A stretch of DNA of 42,603 nt from JAKACU01 sp021821185 (GTDB lineage Bacteria; Bacillota; Bacilli; Alicyclobacillales; SLC66): assembly GCA_027343965.1 (NCBI GenBank), contig DAHWJX010000027.1, forward strand, positions 1 to 42,603. The letters are read 5' to 3'. Each line of letters starts with the position of its first letter. Position 1 is the first letter of the stretch. Under the pieces are notes generated by a model that saw only the letters and a program-made list of their open reading frames with translations, had not been told where the DNA came from and searched no databases. The position numbers and the translations under genes were made by a program. Positions 32,553-40,401 of the stretch are shown here, piece after piece.

Positions 32553-33121
32553 GGGAATGCTTCTCTCCATAGATCTGCTTTTTTCGTTATCAGATGCTGT
32601 TTGCATTCGGGTCCCAAGGGAGATACCTGTATAACAAACGAGTTGCCGTCATAAAAACTATCTCGAATTTGGACATGTCCCCGATGGTTTCGATCAAGCC
32701 CGTCTGCAATGCGCAAAATGGCTGCCAACTTCATCAAGTTTAAATCCCCGGAAAAACGACGTGTTAACCATGACTTATCCGCTTTTTTTCGATGACTGAA
32801 AGCAATGACAGCGACATCACGACGAAATGGATCATCCCATCCTTCAAAAACATCACTGTGCATGATCAGGTAACGAGTATGTTTGTGGTGCCCACGGTTA
32901 GCTATTGCATGACCGATATCATGCAATAGCGCCGCCATGTGGAGTTGATGAAATAGCAATTTGCGCGTAGGTTCATTGATCGCAAGCCATTCTTTCGATA
33001 AACTTTGCACGATGGTTGAGCAATACACGGCCACTTGCTCAGGGTGCGTTACTGATTGCGACATTCTGCGCAATAACCGTGTTGCCTGTTCCACGTCGCG
33101 CTTTTGATCCATTGTAATCAC
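32528..33121 (-). CDS. HD-domain protein related to the Ppx/GppA C-terminal domain
   Basis: The 197-residue protein is a stand-alone HD domain. The metal-binding pattern is intact: AALLHDIGHAI, then HHKHTRYLIMHSD and AAILRIADGLDR. These are the motifs of the C-terminal HD domain of Ppx/GppA phosphatases. It therefore may supply an HD activity missing from the Ppx gene four places upstream in the same cassette (see that entry). The GTG overlaps the stop of the preceding kinase-like gene (GTGA) and lacks a clear ribosome site. The substrate is not known; nucleotide or polyphosphate is a guess from context. Confidence 0.8.
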   Translation of the reverse strand: MITMDQKRDVEQATRLLRRMSQSVTHPEQVAVYCSTIVQSLSKEWLAINEPTRKLLFHQLHMAALLHDIGHAIANRGHHKHTRYLIMHSDVFEGWDDPFRRDVAVIAFSHRKKADKSWLTRRFSGDLNLMKLAAILRIADGLDRNHRGHVQIRDSFYDGNSFVIQVSPLGPECKQHLITKKADLWREAFPYSLVLKA

Positions 33122-33804
33122 AACGTTTGAAGTAATGTATTGATGTGTCCACGTAAAATTTGCTGCACCTCAGCAATAGGTTTTGTTCCATCGATGGTTA
33201 TAAAGTTGTATTCTTGGGCCAAGTCGTCAAATTCTTGATTACACATCGTTTGATAGCGATGAAAACTTTCGAACATGTCTGTGGAAAGGGAGAGATCCAT
33301 GCCTGATTCCCAATAATCGAGATAGCCACGCTTTTGAAAATGCCGATGTAAAAGAACTTCAGGCGGCAATTGCAAGTAAAAAGTCATGTCAGGAACAAGG
33401 GCAAAGCCAAATAATTCCTCTAGCCAGCCGGGATCAGCACCTCGAATGGCATCACGTGCCATGAGGGTAAACACATAGCGATCCGCTAAAACGATAAATC
33501 CTGCGCGTAATGCCGGTATAATCTTGTTCTCTAATTGGTCAGCAAAGTCAGTTGCATAAAGTAAACTCAGTGTTGTTTTTCCGAGAACATTTCCTTCTTT
33601 CGCCTCATCAATGACACTGCTGACCAAATCAGAGCGCTTGATTCCTGTGTTTAAGACAGAATGTCCGTTAAATTCCAGCCATTGCTTCAAGAGAAGTGTT
33701 TGTGTCGAACGTCCTGAGCAGTCAGCTCCTTCGATAACGATCAGTTTGCCAGTATAAGGTTCATCGTTTAGATAAGGTAGACCTGCGCCGTAGAATTGAT
33801 TCAT
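33118..33804 (-). CDS. Thymidylate-kinase-like protein with an altered Walker A motif
   Basis: This 228-residue P-loop protein resembles Tmk but is not the usual enzyme. The phosphate loop is GADCSGRST: the invariant lysine is Arg32 and a Cys stands at 29. LADRYVFTLMARDAIRG keeps the DR motif of nucleoside monophosphate kinases, and PDMTFYLQLPPEVLLHRHFQKRG follows. Loss of the Walker lysine usually lowers or abolishes catalysis, so it could be a regulatory partner of the paralogue next door. Starts overlap (ATGA) with that gene. A canonical tmk, normally near holB, is presumably elsewhere. Confidence 0.75.
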   Translation of the reverse strand: MNQFYGAGLPYLNDEPYTGKLIVIEGADCSGRSTQTLLLKQWLEFNGHSVLNTGIKRSDLVSSVIDEAKEGNVLGKTTLSLLYATDFADQLENKIIPALRAGFIVLADRYVFTLMARDAIRGADPGWLEELFGFALVPDMTFYLQLPPEVLLHRHFQKRGYLDYWESGMDLSLSTDMFESFHRYQTMCNQEFDDLAQEYNFITIDGTKPIAEVQQILRGHINTLLQTL

Positions 33805-34520
33805 CGCACAGTACCTCCCGTCGTTACATGAGTCGGTGTTTCGTAGTCTTCAAGAAGTTCGGCGACAACATGGCGGACAGCTTGTTGTTGTTGTTCGATG
33901 GATTCGGTAGCATCAACAAGATGGAAGTGTTCTTCATGAGCCATTTCATCATAATTGTTTTTTATCATACCCTGAAAAAGTTTGAAGCTTTCTACAGGGT
34001 CGGTGGTTAACCCCAGATCTAAACCGGCCTCATGATACTTGAGTTGTGGACGCGACCGTAAAATGCGATCAAGGGATATCTCAAGTGGGGTTTGAAAGTA
34101 AAAGGCGATACTTGGCTTGACAGCATAACTGTATAAGTTGCGTACCCAATCTGCATCGCAGCCGCGTGCGATATCTCGAGCATAAGCCGTATAAATATAG
34201 CGGTCAGCTAGAACGATATAGCCAGCGCGTAAATGCGGCAAGATCATTTTTTCATAACGATCCGCAAAGTCGCAGGCGTGAATTAAACTAAACGTAGTAG
34301 GAGTCAAGAGATTTTTTTTCTTCGCTTTTTTATTGGCTGATTTGATAAGATCACTTGAATTCCATTCTGTAAAAAATACAGGATATCCACTATCCTCCAA
34401 CCACCGTTTAAGTAAGTAAATTTGCGTACTTTTTCCGGATCCATCCGTTCCTTCGACAATAAAGAGACGTCCCGGATATTGCATTGTACGGCCGAGACCA
34501 CGCGCTTTTTTTAACCGCAT
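33801..34520 (-). CDS. Thymidylate-kinase-like protein with an intact P-loop
   Basis: The 239-residue protein is a Tmk-like kinase with GTDGSGKST (Lys30), LADRYIYTAYARDIARG and PSIAFYFQTPLEISLDRILRSRPQ. It shares the fold and spacing of its downstream neighbour, with which it appears to be a tandem duplicate. True Tmk has about 205-215 residues; both have extra C-terminal residues. I use the ATG at 34520, 9 bases after AAGGA; the TTG at 34529 touches the site. The phosphate acceptor could be dTMP, another nucleotide or, given the Ppx neighbour, a polyphosphate-linked substrate. This is inference. Confidence 0.75.
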   Translation of the reverse strand: MRLKKARGLGRTMQYPGRLFIVEGTDGSGKSTQIYLLKRWLEDSGYPVFFTEWNSSDLIKSANKKAKKKNLLTPTTFSLIHACDFADRYEKMILPHLRAGYIVLADRYIYTAYARDIARGCDADWVRNLYSYAVKPSIAFYFQTPLEISLDRILRSRPQLKYHEAGLDLGLTTDPVESFKLFQGMIKNNYDEMAHEEHFHLVDATESIEQQQQAVRHVVAELLEDYETPTHVTTGGTVR

Positions 34521-34569
34521 TCTAAACAATCCTTCCTCATGAAAATTTGACGCTGTTATGCGTACTTAA

Positions 34570-36072
34570 TTAAACGCCGATCGATAAAGTTTTACCAAAT
34601 GCTTTTCTGACATGCGTGGCAAAGGCACTGGCAGCCAATATCTCAACCTCGGCATCGGTATTGGGAGGTAACCAAATATCAAAACGATCGTCCTTGCATG
34701 TTAATTGTACCCCGGATACGCGTTTTTCGTGCCGACGATCAAAGGATTCAGCCAGTCGAACGATAGTGCCAAGTTTAGCGGCAATCATCAGATCTTCACT
34801 CGTAAGAAGAGATTGATACGGCTGGCACAACTGCCGCATGCGGCGTCTGCCCTTATACGACGCAATGGCAGCAGTGAGGACGATGTCACGATGAGACAAG
34901 CCATGAATCGAACTGCTGAAAATCAAATAAAACGTATGTAGGTCATAGTTGTAATAGCTCACCTGAATACCTATACGATGGAGCATGGCACTGGCGTACA
35001 AGATGCGATCCAGACCCGACGTCAGCAGATTATATCGAATTGCCCCTTGGTAAAGATCAAAAGCCAACTGCGTGACATGTGTTGCATGCTCCTCGGAAGT
35101 TTGAAAGCGTCGCAAGGTATTTTGCACACTGCTTTGAAGTACCGTCTGTTGTTGTACTGGTCCTTCTGGTTCACCTAGGATGTGGGTATAAAAAGCGCCA
35201 TCACGTAAACCGCGTCCACTGATACGCAGACAGTTCGGCATTGTTCTTTCAAGTAATGCAAGTAAGATCATGCCTCCGCCAACAATGACGTCGGCACGCT
35301 CTTTTGAGAGTCCTTCCGTCTTTTTTCTCCGTGGTAGCGGTAAAGAAGCTAACCAACGTACAATTTCAAATACCTCATCGACATTCATCTTGTAATTGTG
35401 TGCAATCGCAAGCGGATAGCTGGTATGAGCTTGATGAACGCGTGCGATATTGCGAATGGTTCCGCCAATGCCTACCATCTCAAGATCGGGCCTTTGCGTA
35501 AGAAATGGCGATTCGCTTAGGGTTTTTGTTATGATCTCTGGTAAGCGTAAAATTTGCCGATCGGATGTTGTATCGACAGTTTGGCTTAGCGTGACTGCAC
35601 CAAAAGGGAACGACTGTGAAGCAATCAAACGGCCGTTTTCAAGCAAGGTGACCTCCGTGCTTGCTCCACCGATATCAACCAAATAAGCATCACGCACGTC
35701 GAGCGTATGCTTGACTGCGCTGACGCCTAATAGAGCTTCGTCCATGCCAGAGATCACATCAATGACAAAGCCCGTTTTATTCCGTACTTGCTCGACGATG
35801 TCCATGTGATTTTGCGCACTTCGTAAAGCTGCCGTGCCGATGAGAACGACTTCTTGTACACCAAACGCATGGCATATGCCTTGAAATTCGCGCAAATGAA
35901 ATAGCAGTTGGTGGATACCTTCATCAGACAATCGGTGGTCATGTACATAGTTGGCTAAGCGTGGTGTGGCCTTTTGCTCATCTACGACATAGTATCCACC
36001 GTTGTCTAATTGGGCGGTGATCGATAAACGCATCGAATTGGATCCAATGTCAATAATGCCTGTAAGTTTCAT
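34570..36072 (-). CDS. Ppx/GppA family phosphatase with degenerate C-terminal HD domain
   Basis: The 500-residue protein begins with the actin-like fold typical of exopolyphosphatase/pppGpp phosphatase: GIIDIGSNSMRLSI, IGTAALRSAQN, VDIGGASTEVTLL and GIGGTIRNIAR. The usual SGxEEAR motif reads SGMDEALL. After about residue 310 comes a Ppx-type helical HD domain whose HD pair is His365-Arg366 (AMLHRIG) and whose HHKHS-like segment reads YNYDLHTFYLI, so metal binding there is probably lost. It degrades polyphosphate or (p)ppGpp in the cytoplasm. The ATG lies at the expected transcription start, with no ribosome site. Confidence 0.85.
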   Translation of the reverse strand: MKLTGIIDIGSNSMRLSITAQLDNGGYYVVDEQKATPRLANYVHDHRLSDEGIHQLLFHLREFQGICHAFGVQEVVLIGTAALRSAQNHMDIVEQVRNKTGFVIDVISGMDEALLGVSAVKHTLDVRDAYLVDIGGASTEVTLLENGRLIASQSFPFGAVTLSQTVDTTSDRQILRLPEIITKTLSESPFLTQRPDLEMVGIGGTIRNIARVHQAHTSYPLAIAHNYKMNVDEVFEIVRWLASLPLPRRKKTEGLSKERADVIVGGGMILLALLERTMPNCLRISGRGLRDGAFYTHILGEPEGPVQQQTVLQSSVQNTLRRFQTSEEHATHVTQLAFDLYQGAIRYNLLTSGLDRILYASAMLHRIGIQVSYYNYDLHTFYLIFSSSIHGLSHRDIVLTAAIASYKGRRRMRQLCQPYQSLLTSEDLMIAAKLGTIVRLAESFDRRHEKRVSGVQLTCKDDRFDIWLPPNTDAEVEILAASAFATHVRKAFGKTLSIGV

Positions 36073-36078
36073 GATCGT

Positions 36079-36108
36079 AGTATACCGAAAAAACGTCGTA
36101 CATGTTAG
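36079..36108 (-). promoter_or_regulatory. Promoter of the ppx cassette, giving a leaderless transcript
   Basis: On the minus strand TATACT (36079-36084) and CTAACA (36103-36108) are spaced by 18 bases. Only six bases separate the -10 box from the ppx ATG, so transcription would begin at about the start codon. Confidence 0.5.
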
Positions 36109-36134
36109 AGTAGGCACGAAAGAAGGGGTACACC

Positions 36135-36395
36135 ATGACAAAAAGGTATAGTGTGCAAGATGTTGCACAAATGTTGCAGACTGACCACGAACAAATTCGG
36201 CAAACAGTTAGCTACTTGGCAGAGAGACGTCTGTTATCTCATGAGACGTTCCTCTTTGCGGCATCGACATGGCGAATTGCACCGTCAGATGTTCCTCTGA
36301 TTCAGCAACGTCTAAAAGATCGCTTGCCTGATCATGAAGCGAAGCCGAAACGACGCCATAAAGTGGTCCGCAAAGTTAATGAAACGGAGCCATAA
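36135..36395 (+). CDS. Small HTH-like protein
   Basis: This 86-residue protein starts RYSVQDVAQMLQTDHEQIRQTVSYLAERRLLSHETFLFAASTWRIAPSDV, which has the shape of a MerR-like or Excisionase-type helix-turn-helix with a small wing. The C-terminal tail is strongly basic (HEAKPKRRHKVVRK). It likely binds DNA. It diverges from the ppx cassette, with only 62 bases between the starts, so it could regulate that cassette; nothing proves this. The ATG has AAGGGG nearby. The last 20 bases overlap the convergent GH18 gene. Confidence 0.55.
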   Translation: MTKRYSVQDVAQMLQTDHEQIRQTVSYLAERRLLSHETFLFAASTWRIAPSDVPLIQQRLKDRLPDHEAKPKRRHKVVRKVNETEP

Positions 36396-37689
36396 GCGAC
36401 GCTAAGTCAGATGGTTGCGAAAGTCCAATCTGCCATATACCCACGCCAGCTACGCCTGACTGCTTTACGAAAGCTCCGCGCTCACTAAGAGATGTTGCAT
36501 TTTCCAGCCACACGATGTGCTGTTGTGTGGTTTGATAACGTAAAATATCTTGGTGTACCACAGTGCTCCACGTAACTGTCGCGTTAGGTGCAGAAAGGTA
36601 AGATAGCGCTTGATCCATACCTAGATATTGGGATTGCCAGGCATGGTTACTATAGGTCCAGTCAAGCGTGTAAAAAGGTATTCCTATAAGAATTTTGCTA
36701 GCTGGCACACCAAGTTGCAGCGTATTGTCAATGCCTTGTTCCATCCATGGCAGAGATGACGTGGATCCAGGAATGGGATCACCTTGATAATGTTCATCAT
36801 ACGTCATGACTACCTCATAGTTCGCCGCTTGTGCTATGGCCGCACGGTCGTAGACCACACCCCAATTGGGATCGTTTGAAGGTGGAGTGACATCGACAGA
36901 TAGACCTTTTCCCATCGTGTGAAGTACCTCGGCCAAAGCAGTGACAAGTCGCGTTAACGGTGCCCGATCACTTGGAATCATATCCTCAAAGTCTAAATTG
37001 ATCCCGTCCAATTGATTGTTTTCTACCGCTTGGACGATATTTTTCAGTAAAGTAAATTCCGCGGTTGGGTTTTGCAACAAGGATGTTGTTCGCGTTGGAT
37101 TAAAGCCGGACTCAACAATAGGCCAAATCTGAACACCTCGGAGCTTGGCGGCGTTGATCAAGCTTTTACTTAAAGAACCTTGTATGGTTCCTCTTCCACT
37201 AGTTACGAAGAACGACAGAGGAGATAGAATGGATATATTTTCTTGAACGTGTGTCATCGTTTGAAGAGACGTACTATCGTCGAAAGCTAACACCACTTTT
37301 GTGCCAAACGTCTTAACGGGACTAGGTGAGCCAGTAGGCACGGTAAGGATAGAAACAGCGCTTGTTGGAACTTGCAAGACCTGTGAATTGACAAGAAGTG
37401 CACACGAGTTTGCTGTATTTGCATCAGCGACAGGGTAGAGTGATCCAGCCTGCAACGTTTGCGTGCCGTCTGTCGAGCTAATCGTTTGCGTGGATTGCAA
37501 CATAGCGTACGTTTCGTTTGTTGCGATGACACGAGACGCACTTTTATTTGTATGATTGGCATACGTATAGAAAAAACCTGTTTGACGTGGTGCAGGGCCA
37601 AAAAGCGAGTTGGCCTGAGATGACCAAGTAATGGTTAGAAATAATGACAAGGTTGATAGAGTCAAAAACAAAATTCGCCGATGCGACAA
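36376..37689 (-). CDS. Secreted glycoside hydrolase family 18 protein (YaaH-like)
   Basis: This 437-residue protein has an N-terminal signal sequence (RILFLTLSTLSLFLTITWSSQA), a polar linker of about 110 residues (TNKSASRV...), and a GH18 barrel (about 125-437). The catalytic strand reads LDGINLDFEDMIPS, the standard DxxDxDxE form with Glu as acid, followed by MTYDEHYQGD and ILIGIPFYTLDW. In spore-formers such proteins (YaaH, YdhD, SleL) process cortex or cell-wall glycans, but they often carry LysM repeats, which I do not see here. The TTG start follows GGAGGG by 6 bases. Confidence 0.82.
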   Translation of the reverse strand: MSHRRILFLTLSTLSLFLTITWSSQANSLFGPAPRQTGFFYTYANHTNKSASRVIATNETYAMLQSTQTISSTDGTQTLQAGSLYPVADANTANSCALLVNSQVLQVPTSAVSILTVPTGSPSPVKTFGTKVVLAFDDSTSLQTMTHVQENISILSPLSFFVTSGRGTIQGSLSKSLINAAKLRGVQIWPIVESGFNPTRTTSLLQNPTAEFTLLKNIVQAVENNQLDGINLDFEDMIPSDRAPLTRLVTALAEVLHTMGKGLSVDVTPPSNDPNWGVVYDRAAIAQAANYEVVMTYDEHYQGDPIPGSTSSLPWMEQGIDNTLQLGVPASKILIGIPFYTLDWTYSNHAWQSQYLGMDQALSYLSAPNATVTWSTVVHQDILRYQTTQQHIVWLENATSLSERGAFVKQSGVAGVGIWQIGLSQPSDLASLMAPFH

Positions 37690-37728
37690 GATCTTCCCTC
37701 CGCGTAGTAGGGTTATGAATCTTTCCCT

Positions 37729-37757
37729 AGTATACGAAATGATACATGGCGCATGAA
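37729..37757 (-). promoter_or_regulatory. Putative promoter of the GH18 gene
   Basis: Minus strand: TATACT (37729-37734) with a weak -35 TTCATG (37752-37757), 17 bases apart, about 40 bases before the start. Confidence 0.35.
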
Positions 37758-37789
37758 CCCGCAGAATGTGGAACGCATACCAGACAATC

Positions 37790-37818
37790 TAGACAAATTT
37801 GTGGATCTTTTGTACGAT
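37790..37818 (+). promoter_or_regulatory. Putative promoter of the SufT-like gene
   Basis: TAGACA (37790-37795) and TACGAT (37813-37818), 17 bases apart, about 30 bases before the GTG start. Confidence 0.45.
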
Positions 37819-37846
37819 AGCGGTGCAAAGAATGGGGGGTAAGAGC

Positions 37847-38152
37847 GTGGTAACCGAAGAAGCTATTTATGAAGAGCTAAAAGAAGTCGTAGATCCTGAA
37901 ATCCAAATTGACGTAGTAAACTTAGGCATGATTTACGGCGTAACGATTGAAGATGAAGGAAGAAAAGTGACGGTTAGGATGACCTTAACGACGATGGGGT
38001 GTCCGGCCATGGAGCAATTACAAGATGAAGTGGTTGCTCGTGTGAAAAATCTTGGTGCAAGTGAGGTTATTGTCGATTTGACGTTTGATCCACCATGGAA
38101 TAAAGAGATGATATCCGAGGAAGCAAAAACAGTGTTGCGTTATCTGTTTTAA
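37847..38152 (+). CDS. MIP18/SufT-type iron-sulfur assembly factor (DUF59)
   Basis: This 101-residue protein is one DUF59 (MIP18/PaaD-like) domain: YEELKEVVDPEIQIDVVNLGMIYGV at the start, RMTLTTMGCPAMEQL with the conserved Cys, and VDLTFDPPWNKEMIS. Such proteins help deliver or repair Fe-S clusters. Its place before sufCDSUB fits, though a terminator and separate promoter lie between. I start at the GTG at 37847 because GGGGGG lies upstream; the ATG at 37832 would add five residues and has no clear site. Confidence 0.85.
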   Translation: MVTEEAIYEELKEVVDPEIQIDVVNLGMIYGVTIEDEGRKVTVRMTLTTMGCPAMEQLQDEVVARVKNLGASEVIVDLTFDPPWNKEMISEEAKTVLRYLF

Positions 38153-38180
38153 CCGCCGATCGCTTCGGCGGCTTTTTTTT
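38153..38180 (+). terminator. Rho-independent terminator before the suf operon
   Basis: CCGCCGA (38153-38159) pairs with TCGGCGG (38165-38171), followed by C and eight Ts (38173-38180). It directly follows the stop codon of the DUF59 gene. Confidence 0.9.
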
Positions 38181-38208
38181 ATGATGTTGGTAAAAATAAT
38201 GTAGAGCC

Positions 38209-38236
38209 TTGATTTTTTATTTCCATGTGATAGCAT
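38209..38236 (+). promoter_or_regulatory. Promoter of the suf operon
   Basis: TTGATT (38209-38214) and TAGCAT (38231-38236) are spaced by 16 bases, and TGA just before the second makes it an extended -10. Transcription would begin near 38243. Confidence 0.55.
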
Positions 38237-38261
38237 AAAGGTGACTAAATTAGTCGAGTAT
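38237..38261 (+). promoter_or_regulatory. IscR type-1-like operator upstream of suf
   Basis: The perfect palindrome GACTAAATTAGTC (38243-38255) followed by GAGTAT reproduces the right half of the IscR type 1 site (ATASYYGACTRWWWYAGTCRRSTAT); overall 23 of 25 positions agree. It covers the expected transcription start, as a repressor site would. An IscR-like Rrf2 regulator is inferred, not seen in the window. Confidence 0.6.
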
Positions 38262-38307
38262 GTGTGATGTTCTAAAATGTGAGATCTGCTATCAGGGGGA
38301 AGTGCGA

Positions 38308-39096
38308 ATGAAAAGCGTGCCAGAGTTAAAAATCGAAGGATTACAGGTAGCTATAGAAGGGAAACACATATTGCACGGCGTTGACCTGACAGTTCGTGGT
38401 GGTGAAATCCACGCGATTATGGGTCCAAACGGTACGGGTAAGAGCACGCTGGCCTCATCACTCATGGGTCATCCAAAGTATGCTGTTGTTGGTGGAAGTG
38501 CTTCATTAGATGGTGAAAATCTGCTTGATATGGGCGTCGATGAAAGAGCTCGCAAAGGATTATTTTTGGCTATGCAGTATCCAAGTGAAGTATCCGGCGT
38601 TTCGAATGCGAATTTTATGCGAATGGCATTAAATTCAAGGCTTGGTGAAGGCAACGAAATGCCCGTTTTGAAGTTTCACCGGGAATTGCAAAAGAAAATG
38701 AAAGCTTTAAGTATGGACACTTCCTTTAGTGAGCGTTATTTAAATGAAGGGTTTTCAGGCGGCGAGAAAAAACGCAACGAAATTTTACAAATGACGATGT
38801 TACAGCCACGCATTGCGATTTTAGATGAAATTGACTCTGGACTTGATATCGACGCACTGCGCATTGTTGCTGAGGGTGTCAATTCGCTACGTGGTCCTGA
38901 GTTTGGTGTTTTAGTCATCACGCACTATCAAAGGTTACTTGATTATATTACACCGGATTTTGTGCACGTCATGATGCAGGGCAAGATTGTCCGGTCTGGC
39001 GGCCAAGAACTTGCAAAGGAACTGGAAGCACGTGGTTATGATTGGATTAAAGAAGAACTCGGCATCGTTGATGAAACCGTTACGGCGGATAAGTAA
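38308..39096 (+). CDS. sufC: Fe-S assembly ATPase SufC
   Basis: SufC is the ABC-type ATPase of the SufBCD scaffold. The 262-residue protein has Walker A GPNGTGKST (39-47), the family signature GFSGGEKKRNEILQM and Walker B IAILDEIDSGLDIDAL. The ATG at 38308 follows AGGGGGA; the frame is open back to 38260 but that part lies in the operator region. It is the first gene of sufCDSUB, separated from sufD by 12 bases. Confidence 0.97.
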   Translation: MKSVPELKIEGLQVAIEGKHILHGVDLTVRGGEIHAIMGPNGTGKSTLASSLMGHPKYAVVGGSASLDGENLLDMGVDERARKGLFLAMQYPSEVSGVSNANFMRMALNSRLGEGNEMPVLKFHRELQKKMKALSMDTSFSERYLNEGFSGGEKKRNEILQMTMLQPRIAILDEIDSGLDIDALRIVAEGVNSLRGPEFGVLVITHYQRLLDYITPDFVHVMMQGKIVRSGGQELAKELEARGYDWIKEELGIVDETVTADK

Positions 39097-39108
39097 GGGG
39101 GACTTTCG

Positions 39109-40401
39109 GTGAACGACGTACGGGAATTATCCTCGCTTGCAGCCGAGGTTCAGCGCGAGTATGCAACGCAAATGGATCCAACGTATGTAATGGATATTCG
39201 AATGAAGGCTATTCAAGAGTTTGAACACGCTCCTATTCCGCAGTTTGGAAAAAGCAAACTAGATAAGAGAAATCTCGATGCCTACAGCATCGCTTGCGAT
39301 CAACAATTGTCGCAAGATTGGCGAGTCGTTGCAAAATCCTATATGGATGAGAATGCCAATGCACCTATGATGGTGATTGCCGATGGTCGTGTCGTGCATA
39401 GCACAGGTCTGGACTCTTTAAAAGAACATGGTGTGCTTGCGCTGAATTTGCGTCAGGCGGTCATGATGTATCCAGAACTTGTTCAAGAGCATTTGGGAAG
39501 TATTGTGCCGTTTGATGAAAATAAATTGCTGGCACTGCATGCAGCTTTGTGGCGTGATGGCCTCTTTTTATACCTTCCTGCTCATGCAGACGTCGTGACA
39601 CCTATCCAGATTCTTGTCGTAACGACCAAAGGATCACAGGGTACCTTTTCGCGTAACTTGATTGTAGCAGAGCGAGGCGCAAAAGCGACCATTCTTGAGG
39701 TGGATCTTGCGGACCCATTGATTGGAGATGAGGTTCACGTGGGTGTAAGTGAGGTCATTGTAAAAGATGATGCTCACATCAAAATGGGCGTTGTACATGA
39801 CTTCCCGAAGGCTTCAACCAATTTGTTACTTCATCGGGCGCAAGTTCATCACAATGCGCAAATGGATTGGGTTATTGGTGAAATGGCTGAGGGATTTACT
39901 GTCGCAGAATATGCCTCGTTATTAGTTGGTGAAGGCAGCCGTAGCACAAGTCATGCGGTCGCATTAGGAAGTGGCCGTTCACATTTGAATTTAACATCAA
40001 AAATGCAACATGTAGCTCGTTATAGCGAAAGTAAGACGTTCGCAAGGGGCGTTATGAAAGACCGCTCAGACGCGGTTTTTCGCGGATTTACGCACATTTT
40101 GCGCGGTGCAAGCGGGGCCAATGGCGAACAAAATGAACGTTTGTTGATGCTTAGTCCAAAAAGTCGCGCTGATGCTATTCCGATGCTATTAATTGATGAA
40201 AATGACGTGAAATGCGGTCATGCTGCTTCGGTTGGTCAAATTAGCGAAGAACAATTATTTTACCTGATGTCACGAGGTATCGCAGAACAAGATGCAAAAC
40301 AGATGATAGTCTGGGGCTTCGTAGACCCTGTGCTTGCCAAACTGCCTGTGGATCTGGTACGCGAGGCTGTGGTGAGGGCTTTGGAGAGGAAGATGTCATA
40401 A
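39109..40401 (+). CDS. sufD: Fe-S assembly protein SufD
   Basis: This 430-residue protein is a SufB/SufD-family beta-helix protein; its C-terminal half shows the SufBD core (ARYSESKTFARGVMKDRSDAVFRG, then the NEQNERLLMLSPKSRADAIPML run and CGHAASVGQISEEQLFYL). It forms the scaffold complex with SufB and SufC. The GTG start follows AAGGGGGA. The order C-D-S-U-B, and the second SufBD protein at the operon end, identifies this as SufD. Its stop overlaps sufS by one base. Confidence 0.95.
   Translation: MNDVRELSSLAAEVQREYATQMDPTYVMDIRMKAIQEFEHAPIPQFGKSKLDKRNLDAYSIACDQQLSQDWRVVAKSYMDENANAPMMVIADGRVVHSTGLDSLKEHGVLALNLRQAVMMYPELVQEHLGSIVPFDENKLLALHAALWRDGLFLYLPAHADVVTPIQILVVTTKGSQGTFSRNLIVAERGAKATILEVDLADPLIGDEVHVGVSEVIVKDDAHIKMGVVHDFPKASTNLLLHRAQVHHNAQMDWVIGEMAEGFTVAEYASLLVGEGSRSTSHAVALGSGRSHLNLTSKMQHVARYSESKTFARGVMKDRSDAVFRGFTHILRGASGANGEQNERLLMLSPKSRADAIPMLLIDENDVKCGHAASVGQISEEQLFYLMSRGIAEQDAKQMIVWGFVDPVLAKLPVDLVREAVVRALERKMS

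Noticed and set aside
36073..36168. 32-residue N-terminal extension of the Ppx protein
   Set aside because: It crosses the promoter and the start of the divergent gene; the fold begins at MKLTGIIDIGSNS.
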